Below, one piece after another: positions 10,478 through 20,565 of a stretch of 64,000 nucleotides of DNA; within the stretch, counting starts at the first letter, position 1; each line of letters begins with the position of its first letter. The notes below the pieces were generated by a model that worked only from the letters and a program-made list of their open reading frames with translations, was not told the origin of the DNA and did not search any database. Made by a program: the position numbers and the translations under genes. This DNA is from Pseudomonas poae (lineage in GTDB: Bacteria > Pseudomonadota > Gammaproteobacteria > Pseudomonadales > Pseudomonadaceae). The stretch covers positions 5,470,001 to 5,534,000 of the forward strand of contig CP034537.1 of NCBI GenBank assembly GCA_004000515.1, read 5' to 3'.

Positions 10478-11268
10478 TCGACCGCCACCGGGATCACCGA
10501 ACCGGCGTATTTCTCGGTAATGAACTTGGCCACTTCCGGCGAACGCAGGTCCTTGGCCAACTGCTGGATGCGTGGGTCGTCCTGCAGTTTCGGTGTGGTC
10601 ACCAGGATATTCGCGTAAGGGTTGCCCTTGGCCGCTTCCAGGCCCAATGCATCCTTGGCTGGCGACAGGCCCGCTTCCAGAGCAAAGTTGCCGTTGATCA
10701 CCGCCAGGTCCACGTCATCCAGCGCACGCGGAATCTGCGGTGACTCGATTTCGAGGATCTTCAAGTGCTTGGGGTTTTCAGCGATGTCTTTGGGCGTGGC
10801 CTGGTCCTTGGATGCGTCATTGAAGCCCGGCTTGAGCTTGATCAGGCCATTGGCTTGCAGCAGGTACAAGGCGCGGCTGAGGTTGGTGACGTTGTTTGGC
10901 ACCGCCACTGTGCCCTTGTCGGGTACCTGGGCCAGGCTGGTGTGGCGATGGGAGTAGATGCCCAACGGCTCGATGTGCACAGTGGCGGCCACCGCGAACT
11001 TCTGGCCGAGGGCCTGTTCCTGGGAATTGAGGTACGGCAGGTGCTGGAAGTAATTGGCGTCCACATCACCATGGGCCAGCAGCTCATTGGAGTTCACGCC
11101 GCTGGGGATCTCGATGATTTTCAGCTTCAGGCTCGGATCGAGCTTCTGCACGTATTCAAGGATCTGCGCGTGGGGAATCGGGTCGGCGGCAACGCGCAAG
11201 GCATCGGCGGCCGACACGGTGAATGAGGCCAGCAACACTGCCAGGGTAAGGGCGGATTTCTTCAACAT
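10474..11268 (-). CDS. metQ: Methionine-type substrate-binding protein MetQ (NlpA family)
   Basis: Periplasmic binding protein of 264 residues. The ATG at 11268 begins a Sec signal ([17 protein letters not shown]). There is no lipobox cysteine, so it should be soluble rather than a lipoprotein. Family landmarks are [30 protein letters not shown] and [15 protein letters not shown]. It sits 13 nt after the oxygenase stop and overlaps metN, placing it in one operon. The ligand could be methionine or another sulfur compound, given the oxygenase and SfnR-like neighbours. Confidence 0.9.
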   Translation of the reverse strand: MLKKSALTLAVLLASFTVSAADALRVAADPIPHAQILEYVQKLDPSLKLKIIEIPSGVNSNELLAHGDVDANYFQHLPYLNSQEQALGQKFAVAATVHIEPLGIYSHRHTSLAQVPDKGTVAVPNNVTNLSRALYLLQANGLIKLKPGFNDASKDQATPKDIAENPKHLKILEIESPQIPRALDDVDLAVINGNFALEAGLSPAKDALGLEAAKGNPYANILVTTPKLQDDPRIQQLAKDLRSPEVAKFITEKYAGSVIPVAVE

Positions 11269-11281
11269 AGTGAGCTCCAGA

Positions 11282-12318
11282 TCAGGCGGACAGTGCTTGG
11301 GGAAGTGTGGCGTCGGCGTAGAAACGTTGGGCGACATCCGGGTGGGAACGCAGGCGGCCTTTCAGGTAGTTCCAACCAACGTCGCGCAGCAGCGGGTTGC
11401 GCGGGTCGCTTTCGGGGCCATGGGCATCACGCAGAAGCTGCGGCGCCAGTTGGTACACCGGCACCACCGCGTCCAATTGCGCGCCCAGGAAAAACGCCAA
11501 AGACAGGCGCTCGCTGCCTACTGGCGGCGACACCACCCGGTGCACGGTGGCACGCAGGTAACCGTTGCTGGCCAGCTCCAACAGTTCGCCAATGTTCACC
11601 ACCAATGTGTCGGGGCGCGGCAGCGCATCAATCCAGCGGCCCTCTTCCACCTCCACCTGCAAGCCGGCTTGCTGGTCTTGCAGCAGGAAGCTGAGGAACC
11701 CGGAATCCTTGTGCGCTCCCACACCTTGGCGACTCTGCTGGGCATGCCGGCCGGGGTAGCGGATCAGCTTGATATGTTCGTTGGGTTTGTCGCCGTACAG
11801 CGCATCGAACGCATTTTCCGGCAGCGACAAGGCCTGGGCGAATGCGCGCAGCAGGCACAGGGCCATTTGCGTCATCGCCTGTTGCCAGCCCAGCACCAAC
11901 GGCTTGAGGTCGGGCAACGCACTTGGCCATTGGTTCGGGCCTTGCAGCCGGGCCCAGGCGTCGGGGTATTGATCGACGGCCAAGGGCTCACGCTCGGCGC
12001 CAACGTCGAACTGTTCGCGCAGGTCTGGCTGACCGCGGGTAATTTCCGAGGCGGCACGGTTGTAGCCGCGAAAGTGCGGTGAATTGATCATGCCCACGTC
12101 CAGCTTGTCGGCCTCGGGCAAGGCAAAAACGCCCGCGCCTGTTGCTGCACCTGGGCCAGCAACGCCGGGTCGATGCCATGGCCGGTAAGGTAGAAAAAGC
12201 CGATATGCCGCGCCGCCAGGCGCAGCTTATCCAGAAATTGCTGGCGCTGTTGCGGGCTGCCATCGAGCTGCGACAGGTCCAGCAATGGCAAGGTGGTGAT
12301 CGATTGCACGTGAGACAT
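11282..12318 (-). CDS. Isopenicillin N synthase-like Fe(II)/2-oxoglutarate-type oxygenase
   Basis: A non-haem iron oxygenase of about 345 residues. The iron triad is visible: H-x-D in GVGAHKDSGF and the distal His in LRATVHRVVS, followed by SERLSLAFF with the co-substrate arginine. The N-terminal DIOX_N-like part contains ARHIGFFYLTGHGID. One T is missing in a run near 12127; restoring it joins ARAFFALPEADKLDVG and makes a full-length protein from ATG 12318. As the first gene of an operon with MetQNI it probably acts on a sulfur-containing or amino-acid substrate brought in by the transporter. The reaction is unknown. Confidence 0.85.
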
Positions 12319-12568
12319 CAGCGGCTCGCTCCCTGAACAAATGCCTGTAGAAGCGTCCAAGCTAAACGATCTTAAAAACATCCAATAAATATCTTTTTAG
12401 AATTAGCTTAGGCGCGCCGGTAGATGCTTCAAGGCGTCGCCATGCCTAGTTTTTTGCTTCGTCGTGTATCTCTTTATCGCCAGATACACTGCAATACAAA
12501 GGGCACAAGGCAAGCGCGTCGACAGTGGCTAGACTGCGCGACAACGAGTATTCAACGAGGAAGGCAGC

Positions 12569-13308
12569 ATGGATCATGTCGATCACATCCTGATCGTCGA
12601 CGACGATCGGGAGATCCGCGAACTGGTGGGCAACTACCTGAAAAAGAACGGCATGCGCACCACCGTGGTCGCCGACGGCCGGCAGATGCGCAGCTTCCTC
12701 GACACCACGCCGGTGGACCTGATCGTGCTGGACATCATGATGCCCGGCGACGACGGTTTGCAGTTGTGCCGCGAGCTGCGGGTGGGCAAGCACAAGGCCA
12801 CGCCGGTGTTGATGCTCACCGCCCGCAACGATGAAACCGACCGCATCATCGGCCTGGAAATGGGCGCCGATGATTACCTGGTCAAACCCTTCGCCGCCCG
12901 CGAATTGCTGGCGCGCATCAACGCCGTGTTGCGCCGCACGCGGATGCTGCCGCCGAACCTGGTGGTGAGCGAAACCGGGCGGCTGATCCGTTTCGGTCGC
13001 TGGCGCCTGGACACCACCGCCCGTCACCTACTGGACGAAGACGACACCCTGGTGGCCCTGAGCGGCGCCGAATACCGCCTGCTGCGGGTGTTCTCGACCA
13101 CCCGCAACGGGTGCTCAACCGCGACCAGTTGCTCAACCTCACCCAAGGCCGCGATGCCGACCTGTTCGACCGCTCCATCGACTTGCTGGTGAGCCGCCTG
13201 CGCCAGCGCCTGTTGGATGATGCGCGCGAGCCGGCCTATATCAAGACCGTGCGCAGCGAGGGTTACGTGTTCTCCCTGGCCGTGGAAATCCTCGGGGCGG
13301 ATCAATGA
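12569..13308 (+). CDS. OmpR/PhoB-type response regulator (frameshifted)
   Basis: The receiver domain has the acidic pocket DDD, the phospho-acceptor Asp in LIVLDIMMPG, Thr in LMLTARN and Lys in LVKPFAAREL. It is followed by a winged-helix output domain. One base is missing near 13106 in the output domain; restoring it gives VFLDHPQRVLNRDQLL and the normal end IKTVRSEGYVFSLAVEI, about 247 residues. A good SD (GAGGAAGG) precedes the start. The stop overlaps the kinase start as ATGA. No target gene is evident; the neighbours are metabolic. Confidence 0.9.
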
Positions 13309-14607
13309 ACATCCGGCTCTGTTGGCCCCGCACCCTGGCGTCGCAGTTAACGCTGATCTTTCTGATCAGCCTGGTGTGCGCCCACGGGCTGTCCTTCAGT
13401 GCGCAATTCTATGAGCGCTATATCAGCGCGCGCACCGCGATGCTGGGCAACCTGGAAAACGATGTGTCCACTTCGGTGGCGATCCTCGACCGCCTGCCCG
13501 CCAACGAGCGGGCCAACTGGCTGCCGCGCCTGGACCGGCAGAATTACCAGTACCTGCTCAACGCTGGTGAAACCGGCGAGCCGATGGGCGGCGACGCGCC
13601 CATGGCCGCCAAGTCGATTTCCGATGCGCTGGGCGAACACTACGCGCTGACGTTTCGCGATATTCCAGGCGTACAGAAGCATTTCCAGGCGCACCTCACC
13701 CTGGCTGACGGCAGCCCGATCACCGTTGACGTGCGCCCCGCCGCACTCCCCCGTCGCGTATTGGCTGCCGGTGGTGTTGCTGCTGCAACTGGCGCTGTTG
13801 CTGGGCTGCACCTGGTTCGCCGTGCGCCTGGCAGTCCGTCCGCTGACGCGTCTGGCACAGGCCGTGGAAACCCTCGACCCCAACGCCCACCCCACGCCAC
13901 TGGATGAGCAAGGACCGACCGAAGTGGCCCATGCCGCCGCTGCGTTCAACCAAATGCAAAAGCGTATCGCCGAATACCTCAAGGAGCGCATGCAGATCCT
14001 CGCGGCGATTTCCCATGACCTGCAAACGCCGATCACCCGCATGAAACTGCGTGCCGAATTCATGGACGACTCCGCCGACCGCGACAAACTCTGGAGCGAC
14101 CTCAGCGAGATGGAGCACTTGGTGCGCGAGGGCGTGGCCTATGCGCGCAGCGTCCACGGCGCCACCGAAGCCAGCCACCGTATCGACGTCGACGCGTTTC
14201 TCGACAGCCTGGTATTCGACTATCAGGACATGCACAAATCCGTCAGCCTCAGCGGCAAGAGTGCGGTGGTTCTCGACACCCGTCCCCACGCCCTGCGCCG
14301 GGTGCTGGTGAACCTGGTGGACAATGCCCTGAAATTCGCCGGCGCGGCGGAGCTGGAGGTCGGGTCTACCGCTACGGGAGACCTGTCGATCAAGATCCTG
14401 GACCGCGGCCCCGGCATCGCCGAGGACGAGCTGGTACAGGTGATGCAGCCGTTTTATCGGGTGGAAAGCTCGCGCAATCGCGGCACCGGCGGTACCGGGC
14501 TGGGCCTGGCGATTGCGCAGCAGTTGGCGGTGGCAATCGGTGGGTCACTGACCTTGAGCAACCGGGTCGGTGGTGGGTTGTGCGCGCAGGTGCGCATCGC
14601 GCTGTGA
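13305..14607 (+). CDS. Membrane sensor histidine kinase, partner of the adjacent regulator (frameshifted)
   Basis: An N-terminal membrane anchor and a periplasmic region of about 120 residues lead to a second membrane segment (YWLPVVLLLQLALLLGCTWF). A HAMP region, the phospho-acceptor H-box (AAISHDLQTPITRMKLRAEF), the N-box LVNLVDNALKFA, G1 DRGPGIAEDE and G2 GTGGTGLGLAIAQQLA follow. An extra C near 13747 breaks the frame just before the second membrane segment; without it RPAALPVAYWLP reads through. Full length is about 434 residues. The kinase abuts the convergent mdeR stop. Confidence 0.9.
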
Positions 14608-15078
14608 TCAACCCGGCAAGGGAATCACCCGCAACGGCCGCACCGACTTGTAGGAAAAACTCGAATAGATCTCTTTGACACAGGGCAGGGTCTGCAAGAC
14701 CTCCCTGGCGAATTCACCGAACGACTCCAGGTCCTTGGCAACCACCTCCAGCAAAAAGTCATAACGCCCCGACACGTTATGGCACGCCACAATTTCCGGA
14801 ATATCCAACAGGCGTTGCTCGAACGCCCGGGCGATTTCCTGGGTGTGGCTCTCCATCATGATGCTGACAAACGCGGTCACCCCGTACCCCAGGGCCTTGG
14901 GCGAAAGGATGGCCTGGTAACCGCTGATCACCCCGCTTTCCTCCAGGTTCCTGACCCGCCGCCAACACGGCGAGGTTGTCAGCGCGACGCGGTCGGCCAA
15001 CTCGGCGACGGTCAGGCGCGCATTGGCTTGTAATGCGTTTAAAAGAGCTTTGTCGGTGCGATCCAAACTCACGGGCAT
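14608..15078 (-). CDS. mdeR: Lrp/AsnC family regulator, MdeR-like
   Basis: 156 residues. The N-terminal HTH (LTVAELADRVALTTSPCWRRVRNLEESGVI) is followed by the RAM ligand domain with GYGVTAFVSIMM and VSGRYDFLLEVVAKDL. It is divergent from methionine gamma-lyase with 123 bp between starts. This is the mdeR-mdeA arrangement known from P. putida, where MdeR activates mdeA. By analogy it senses methionine or a related amino acid and binds the shared intergenic region. Confidence 0.87.
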   Translation of the reverse strand: MPVSLDRTDKALLNALQANARLTVAELADRVALTTSPCWRRVRNLEESGVISGYQAILSPKALGYGVTAFVSIMMESHTQEIARAFEQRLLDIPEIVACHNVSGRYDFLLEVVAKDLESFGEFAREVLQTLPCVKEIYSSFSYKSVRPLRVIPLPG

Positions 15079-15201
15079 ATCTTGCCTCTGTTCATTGTTT
15101 TTATGAGGTTTTCATCCCAGAACGCGGGATTTAGCAGCAAATCTTGCAACGTTTAACTTTGGTTATGAGCATAGCATTGTAGGAAATAAGGAGCGTCCGA
15201 C

Positions 15202-16446
15202 ATGAACAATAAACACAATGCATTCGGCTTTTCCACCCGCGCCATCCACCACGGCTACGACCCCAAGGACCACCACGGCGCACTCGTACCGCCCATCTAT
15301 CTGTCGGCGACCTTTGCCTTTCCCACCGTCGAATATGGCGCCGCGTGTTTTGCCGGCGACGCCAACGGCCACTTCTATACGCGGATCTCCAACCCGACCC
15401 TGGCACTGCTGGAGTCACGCATGGCCACCCTGGAAAACGGCGAAGCGGCTGTTGCGTTCAGTTCGGGCATGGGCGCGATTGCCGCAACGTTCTGGACCCT
15501 GCTGCGTCCCGGTGATGAAGTGATCGTCAGCCAGACACTCTACGGCTGCACCTTTGCCCTGCTGCACCATGGCATCGGCGAATTCGGCATCAAGGTGCGG
15601 CATGTCGACCTCACCGACCTCGACGCACTTAAGGAAGCGCTTTCCCCGCCACGCGGATGATCTACTGCGAAACCCCGGCCAATCCCACCTTGCGCTTGGT
15701 GGATATCACCGCCGTGGCCGCCCTCGCCCATCAGCAACCCAACATCACCGTGGTGGTGGACAACACCTACTGCACGCCCTACCTGCAACGCCCCCCTCGA
15801 ACTAGGCGCCGATGTGGTGGTGCACTCCGCCACCAAATACCTGAGTGGACACGGCGACATCACCGCCGGTATTGCCGTGAGCAACCAGGCATTGGCCCAG
15901 CGTATTCGCCTGCAAGGCCTCAAGGACCTGACCGGCGCAGTGATGTCACCCCAGGACGCATCACTGCTGATGCGTGGGCTCAAGACCCTGGCCTTGCGCA
16001 TGGACCGCCATTGCAGCAACGCCCAGGCGGTGGCCGAAGCGTTGCAGGCGCACCCGGCGGTGCAGTGGGTGACCTACCCTGGGCTGCGTTCTTTCCCACA
16101 ATACGAGCTGGCAACGCGGCAGATGAAAATGGCCGGCGGCATGATCGCCTTTGAACTCAAGGGTGGCATCGATACGGGCCGGCGCTTCATGAATGCACTC
16201 AAGCTGTTTACCCGCGCAGTCAGCCTGGGGGATGCCGAATCACTGGCCCAGCACCCGGCCAGCATGACCCACTCCACCTACACGCCAGAGGAGCGCGCAG
16301 CGCACGGCATCAGCGAAGGGTTGGTGCGTTTGTCGGTGGGGCTGGAGGACGTCGCCGACCTGCTGGCGGACGTGCAACAAGCCCTGGCCAAATGCACCCG
16401 CGCCCTGCCGCGAGCGGCGGAGATGGCCGCCCATGCGCTGAAGTAG
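15202..16446 (+). CDS. mdeA: L-methionine gamma-lyase (frameshifted twice)
   Basis: A PLP enzyme of the Cys/Met metabolism family that splits methionine into methanethiol, 2-oxobutyrate and ammonia. It has FYTRISNPT, the [16 protein letters not shown] segment containing the Tyr-Gly-Cys typical of Mde[13 protein letters not shown], and the PLP lysine in [17 protein letters not shown]. Two homopolymer errors interrupt it: a lost C near 15647 ([17 protein letters not shown] when restored) and an extra C near 15795 ([14 protein letters not shown]). The restored protein has about 414 residues. The start has a strong SD (AAGGAG, 8 nt). It feeds the sulfur and methionine theme of this region. Confidence 0.9.
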
Positions 16447-16582
16447 GCGGTCCGTTCCACGTTATCCTTTCCTACAAACGGTGGTCGGATTGGTCTGATC
16501 ACCGTTTCGCATTTTTAATCCGGATGTTTCCAGATTGGATCCCCATGCCTCTGCGACGCTGTACTAGGATGAGTCCTGGCGT

Positions 16583-17356
16583 GTGCTGAAAACCCGCCGC
16601 TCTACGGACCAATACCTGCACTTGAAACTCATGGACGAACTGATGAACTCACACCTGTTCCCACACATAGGCAAGGTCATCGCCAGCACCGGCAGTCGCC
16701 ATTTCCCACGCATGCTGCATGACCTCATCCTCACCCAACTGGCAGTGGACGCCACGCACATCACCCAACTTAAAATCAGCGCCGACGGGCAAACCCGCCG
16801 CAAGATCAGCCCGGTCTATACCGATTCGGTAGCCGCCCTGGGCGCCGAACAACCTGCCGCACAACTGCACCTCACCCGCCACAAGGACGATTCGCACTAC
16901 GTGTTGTCGGTGTACCGTTCAACCCCGTCCGACAGCTTCTCGCCCCAGGAGCAAAGCATGCTGCAGGACTTCTCCACCCTGTTGCTGCCTCTGGTGGAAA
17001 AACACATCGCCGCGATCCAGCCGTGCCGCCAGGATGGCGACGCTCCAACCCCGCAAAACCAGGGCCTCGAAACCCTGCGCAGGCGCATCGAGGAGCGTTT
17101 GGTGCAGTCGGGGTTGACCCTGTCCAACCGGGAGCTGGAAGTGTGCGTCGGCCTGCTCGCCGGGCGGACCGCCCCGGAGCTGGCAGAACACTTGGCGTTG
17201 AAGGTCAACACCATCGAAAGCTACCTGAAACGCGCGTCGATCAAACTGGGGATCAGCGGGCGACACTCATTGCTACGCTGGATGTACGCCCCGAAGCCAA
17301 CCCGGTCCTGTAGTGAGCGGGCTCGCCCGCGCTGGGGGGCGAAGCCGCCCCAATAA
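16583..17356 (+). CDS. LuxR-type HTH transcriptional regulator
   Basis: The C-terminal part is a LuxR/FixJ HTH: LTLSNRELEVCVGLLAGRTA, then LALKVNTIESYLKRASIKLG. The N-terminal region of about 170 residues has no autoinducer-domain motif I can recognise, so the signal is unknown. The start is uncertain: GTG at 16583 has AGGA 13 nt upstream, and ATG at 16631 is an alternative. The last 16 or so residues (SCSERARPRWGAKPPQ) are encoded by the flanking REP element, so the stop lies inside the repeat. It lies between mdeA and pvdP, facing pvdP; a role in either pathway is possible but not shown. Confidence 0.75.
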   Translation: MLKTRRSTDQYLHLKLMDELMNSHLFPHIGKVIASTGSRHFPRMLHDLILTQLAVDATHITQLKISADGQTRRKISPVYTDSVAALGAEQPAAQLHLTRHKDDSHYVLSVYRSTPSDSFSPQEQSMLQDFSTLLLPLVEKHIAAIQPCRQDGDAPTPQNQGLETLRRRIEERLVQSGLTLSNRELEVCVGLLAGRTAPELAEHLALKVNTIESYLKRASIKLGISGRHSLLRWMYAPKPTRSCSERARPRWGAKPPQ

Positions 17357-17440
17357 GGACGCCTAGGTGTTTCAGAGAGACCGAGGTGACTGGTTTTAGG
17401 GCGGCTCCGCCACCCAGCGCGGGCAAGCCCGCTCACTACA
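17309..17440. repeat. REP pair between convergent genes
   Basis: TGTAGTGAGCGGGCTCGCCC at the left edge is nearly mirrored by GGGCAAGCCCGCTCACTACA at the right edge. Inner GCGAAGCCGCC and GGCGGCTCCGCC arms can also pair. The repeat overlaps the end of the LuxR-type gene on the left and the last codons of pvdP on the right, so it probably forms the shared 3' end of both messages. Confidence 0.9.
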
Positions 17441-19032
17441 TGCGGGCGTACCAGGGGCGTCTTGGTATGCGTTTGAACAGGCCTTTGAGCACGTCTTCAT
17501 CGGCGCTAAAGGTGATGCGCAACGCCAGCTTCATGGTCTCGGGGTCCATTTCCATGGACTTGCCGATCTGCAATCCCGGTGTGGTGCTGCAGCCATGGGT
17601 GTCCGGGCCCAGCCACGGGTCGTCCACTTCCACCCAGCGTCCCGGGGCAAACCAGGGCACGCCGTTGACTTCCAGGCGGCTGACCTGCCCCGGATTGAAG
17701 CGCTCATGGGCACGGAACCAGTCTTCAATACGGTCGTCGATCCAGCCATGAAAGTGCCAGAACACCGGGTTCACGTGTGACGAAAACGGGTCGCCCAAGA
17801 AGTCGTTTTCCGGCCCGAACCAGCGTCCGGCGAAGTCGGCCGGGTCTCGCGCCAAGGGAGCTGGTGCGCCGTTGGCCGGGTCGCGGGGTACCGAAGCCCA
17901 GCGCATGTGCAACCAGTCATGCAGGCCCAGTTCTATTTCGGAACCAAACTGGCCCAGGGTCAGGCGCGACAGGTAGGCAGGGTCGCGGTATTGCGACTCC
18001 CATACCTGGAAGTTGCTGCTGTAGGTCTCGGCACTTTTGATATCGCTGACCCACTGGGTAAAGGTGTCATCGCCACTGGAGACCCAGGTCGGGGCACTGC
18101 AAACCCATCGTGGTTATCGAAATAGCGGATGAATCCCTGGCGGTCACGCACCAGTTCGGGTTGCGGCAAGGGAAAGCGCGACCAGGACGGTAAATCCTGC
18201 AGGCCACGCGCGGTGCCGAGCATGTGCCGATGCATGAAGAAGAAGTCGACGCCCGAGCCATTGCGGTCCTTGCGCGGCCCGCGAGCGTCCCGCTCGTTGT
18301 CGCGTGGCCCGGGCTGCCAACCAATGCCGCGCAGGGCGTCGCGCTTGTCGTCGGGCAGTTTGTGCCAGCGGTCACGCGAGGCATGCCAGAGCTGATGGAA
18401 CAAGCGATGTTCCGGAGAAATCAGCCACGCTTCCAGCGCCGGGTTGAGCAGCGCACGTTCGCGGGCTTCAGGGAACCTCTGCTTGATCGCGACGAAACGG
18501 TTTTCGACTTCCGGCAAGGCCAACGGCCTGTCGAGCCGTAATACGCGCCCGCTGAGGGAAACAACGCCGGCATTGCCAAACGCTGCCCACACTTCGTCCA
18601 GCACAACCACACACTCGTAGCAGACAGTGCTGTTGCGACTGTCCACCAGGCGCCAGCTGAGATGGCCCTGCTTGACGTCCGCCAGGTCACCCAGCACTTC
18701 ATAACGAGGGCTGCGTCGCTGCGCAAAGCAGCCGCACTGTCGAGATAGCCCCGCACTCCGCGCCCACGTGCAGCGATGTCGAGCAGCATTTCCAGGCCTT
18801 CGGCAGGCACGCCGTCGAGCCCTGCATCGCGGCCTTCAAAGCGAATAGTCCATACGCCGCGCAAGGCGTTGGCCAACTGCTGGCCGGCCTTGTCCGCCAG
18901 CTGTACCGACGCTTCACCGGGCGTAATGGGCTCGTCCGGCTGCGTCAATTGGCGGTGGGCGTAATAGGCCGCCGGCACCGCAGCACCGGTGAGTGCCAGG
19001 CCCGCGATGAAACCTCGTCGAGAAATCGTCAT
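17436..19032 (-). CDS. pvdP: PvdP, tyrosinase for pyoverdine chromophore maturation (frameshifted twice)
   Basis: A periplasmic copper enzyme that oxidises the tyrosine-derived part of ferribactin to form the dihydropyoverdine ring. It starts with a twin-arginine signal (TISRRGFIAGLALTGAAVPA). Candidate copper histidines are in FFMHRHMLG, GLHDWLHMRW and NPVFWHFHGWIDDR, the tyrosinase pattern. Single bases are missing near 18700 (joining to EVLGDLADVKQGHLSW) and 18090 (AVPPTWVSSGDDTFTQW); the restored length is about 533 residues, as in known PvdP. It is transcribed divergently from pvdMNO from its own PvdS box. Its stop codon touches the REP repeat. Confidence 0.93.
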
Positions 19033-19077
19033 TGCCCTACCTGTGTCAGCCCTGAAGCAGGCTTTATCCAAGCTAGA

Positions 19078-19101
19078 ACGAGCGCTGGCACGGGAAATTT
19101 A
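19078..19101 (-). promoter_or_regulatory. PvdS (iron-starvation sigma) promoter for pvdP
   Basis: On the minus strand TAAAT (19101-19097) is followed after exactly 16 bases by CGT (19080-19078). This is the iron-starvation box recognised by the pyoverdine sigma factor PvdS. It lies 45 bp before the pvdP start. Confidence 0.85.
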
Positions 19102-19107
19102 GGCGGC

Positions 19108-19131
19108 TAAATTTCCCGCCTCGCCACTCGT
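19108..19131 (+). promoter_or_regulatory. PvdS promoter for pvdMNO
   Basis: TAAAT, 16 bases, then CGT, in a GGCTAAATTTCCCGCC context typical of iron-starvation boxes. It lies about 56 bp before pvdM. It is arranged back to back with the pvdP box; the two TAAAT elements are separated by 6 bp. Confidence 0.87.
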
Positions 19132-19187
19132 TCCTCCCAGATAGCAAAGGCCTCGCCTGTACCTTGACCCTGGAAATCGACACTGAG

Positions 19188-20545
19188 ATGGCAATGACCA
19201 AAAAGCGCTCGAAAAAAACCCTTCTGATCGGCCTGCCCCTGGCGCTGGCCATTGCCGCTGGCGGCGGTTTTCTGGGCTGGAAGTACCTGTTCGATAACGC
19301 TGGCTACTCACACAAGGTCATGAAAGAAGCCAGCGAGATGCAGGACCGAATCATCTCCTTTGACAGCCATATCACCCTGCCCCTGCGCTTCGGCGGCGAA
19401 GGCGATGAGGCCGATAAGGATGGCCTGGACAAGTTCGACCTGGTCAAGGCCCAGCGCGGGCGACTGTCGGGCGCAGCACTGACGATCTTCGGCTGGCCGG
19501 AAATGTGGAACGGCCCCAACGCCCCGCATAAACCCACGCCAGCGTTTGTCGACCAATCCCGCCAACAGCAGGAAGTGCGCTTCAAGGCAATCACCAGCAT
19601 GGTCCGCGACTTCCCCAACCAGGTAGGCATCGCCTACACCCCGCAGGACTTCCGCCGCCTGCACGGCGAAGGCAAGTTCGCAGTGTTCATCAGCATGCTC
19701 AATGCCTACCCACTGGGCGAAGACATCACTCAACTGGACCTGTGGACCGCGCGCGGCATGCGCATGTTCGGCTTCAGCTACGTGGGCAACAACCCGTGGG
19801 CCGACTCGTCGCGACCGCTGCCATTTTTCAATGACACCCCGGACGCCTTCAACGGCCTGTCAGACCTGGGCAAACGCGCGGTGCACCGGCTCAACGACCT
19901 GGGCGTGATCATCGATGTGTCGCAGATGTCGACCAAGGCACTGGAACAGGTCGCGCAACTCAGCCGCACCCCATCGTCGCCTCGAACTCCGTGCCCCGCG
20001 CGCTGGTGGATATTCCGCGCAACCTCAGCGACAAGGAAATGCAGCTGATCAAGAACAGTGGCGGCGTGGTACAGATCGTGGCGTTTCCTGCGTATCTGAA
20101 GCCCCTGAGCCAGACCACCCAAAACAAGCTCAACCGTCTGCGCGCCAAGTTCGACTTGCAGCCCCTGCCCAACTTGCACGTGGCACTGATGCCCGGCGAC
20201 CCGATCATCGCCGCGTGGCCCGAGCAGAAGTTTGGCCAGTACGCCAGCGCGCTCTACGACATTCTTGAGGAGGAACCCTTGGCCAGCGTCAAGGACCTGG
20301 GGGACGCCATCGACTATGCCGTGAAGAAAATCGGCATCGACCATGTCGGCATCGCCTCGGACTTCAACGACGGCGGCGGCCTGAAAGGTTTCAAGGATGT
20401 CAGCGAAATCCGCAACGTGACCGCCGAACTGATCACCCGTGGCTACTCCGAAGCGGACATTGCCAAGTTGTGGGGCGCCAACTTCCTCCGGGTCTGGGAT
20501 GAGGTGCAGAAAGCCGCCCAACCTGTCGCCCTCACCACGCCTTGA
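19188..20545 (+). CDS. pvdM: PvdM, periplasmic dipeptidase-like pyoverdine maturation protein (frameshifted)
   Basis: A membrane-dipeptidase (M19) family protein needed in the periplasm for correct oxidation of ferribactin. An N-terminal anchor ([20 protein letters not shown]) follows a basic start. M19 landmarks include FDSHITLPL, VIIDVSQMS and GIDHVGIASDFNDGGG; the canonical D-x-H metal motif appears as DSH. A base is missing near 19975; restored, QLSRTPIVASNSVPRALVD reads through. Length is about 450 residues. The start could also be ATG 19194 (MTKKRSKK). It is first in the pvdMNO operon; its stop lies 20 bp before pvdN. Confidence 0.92.
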
Positions 20546-20565
20546 ATCAACAGCGAAGCCTCGTC

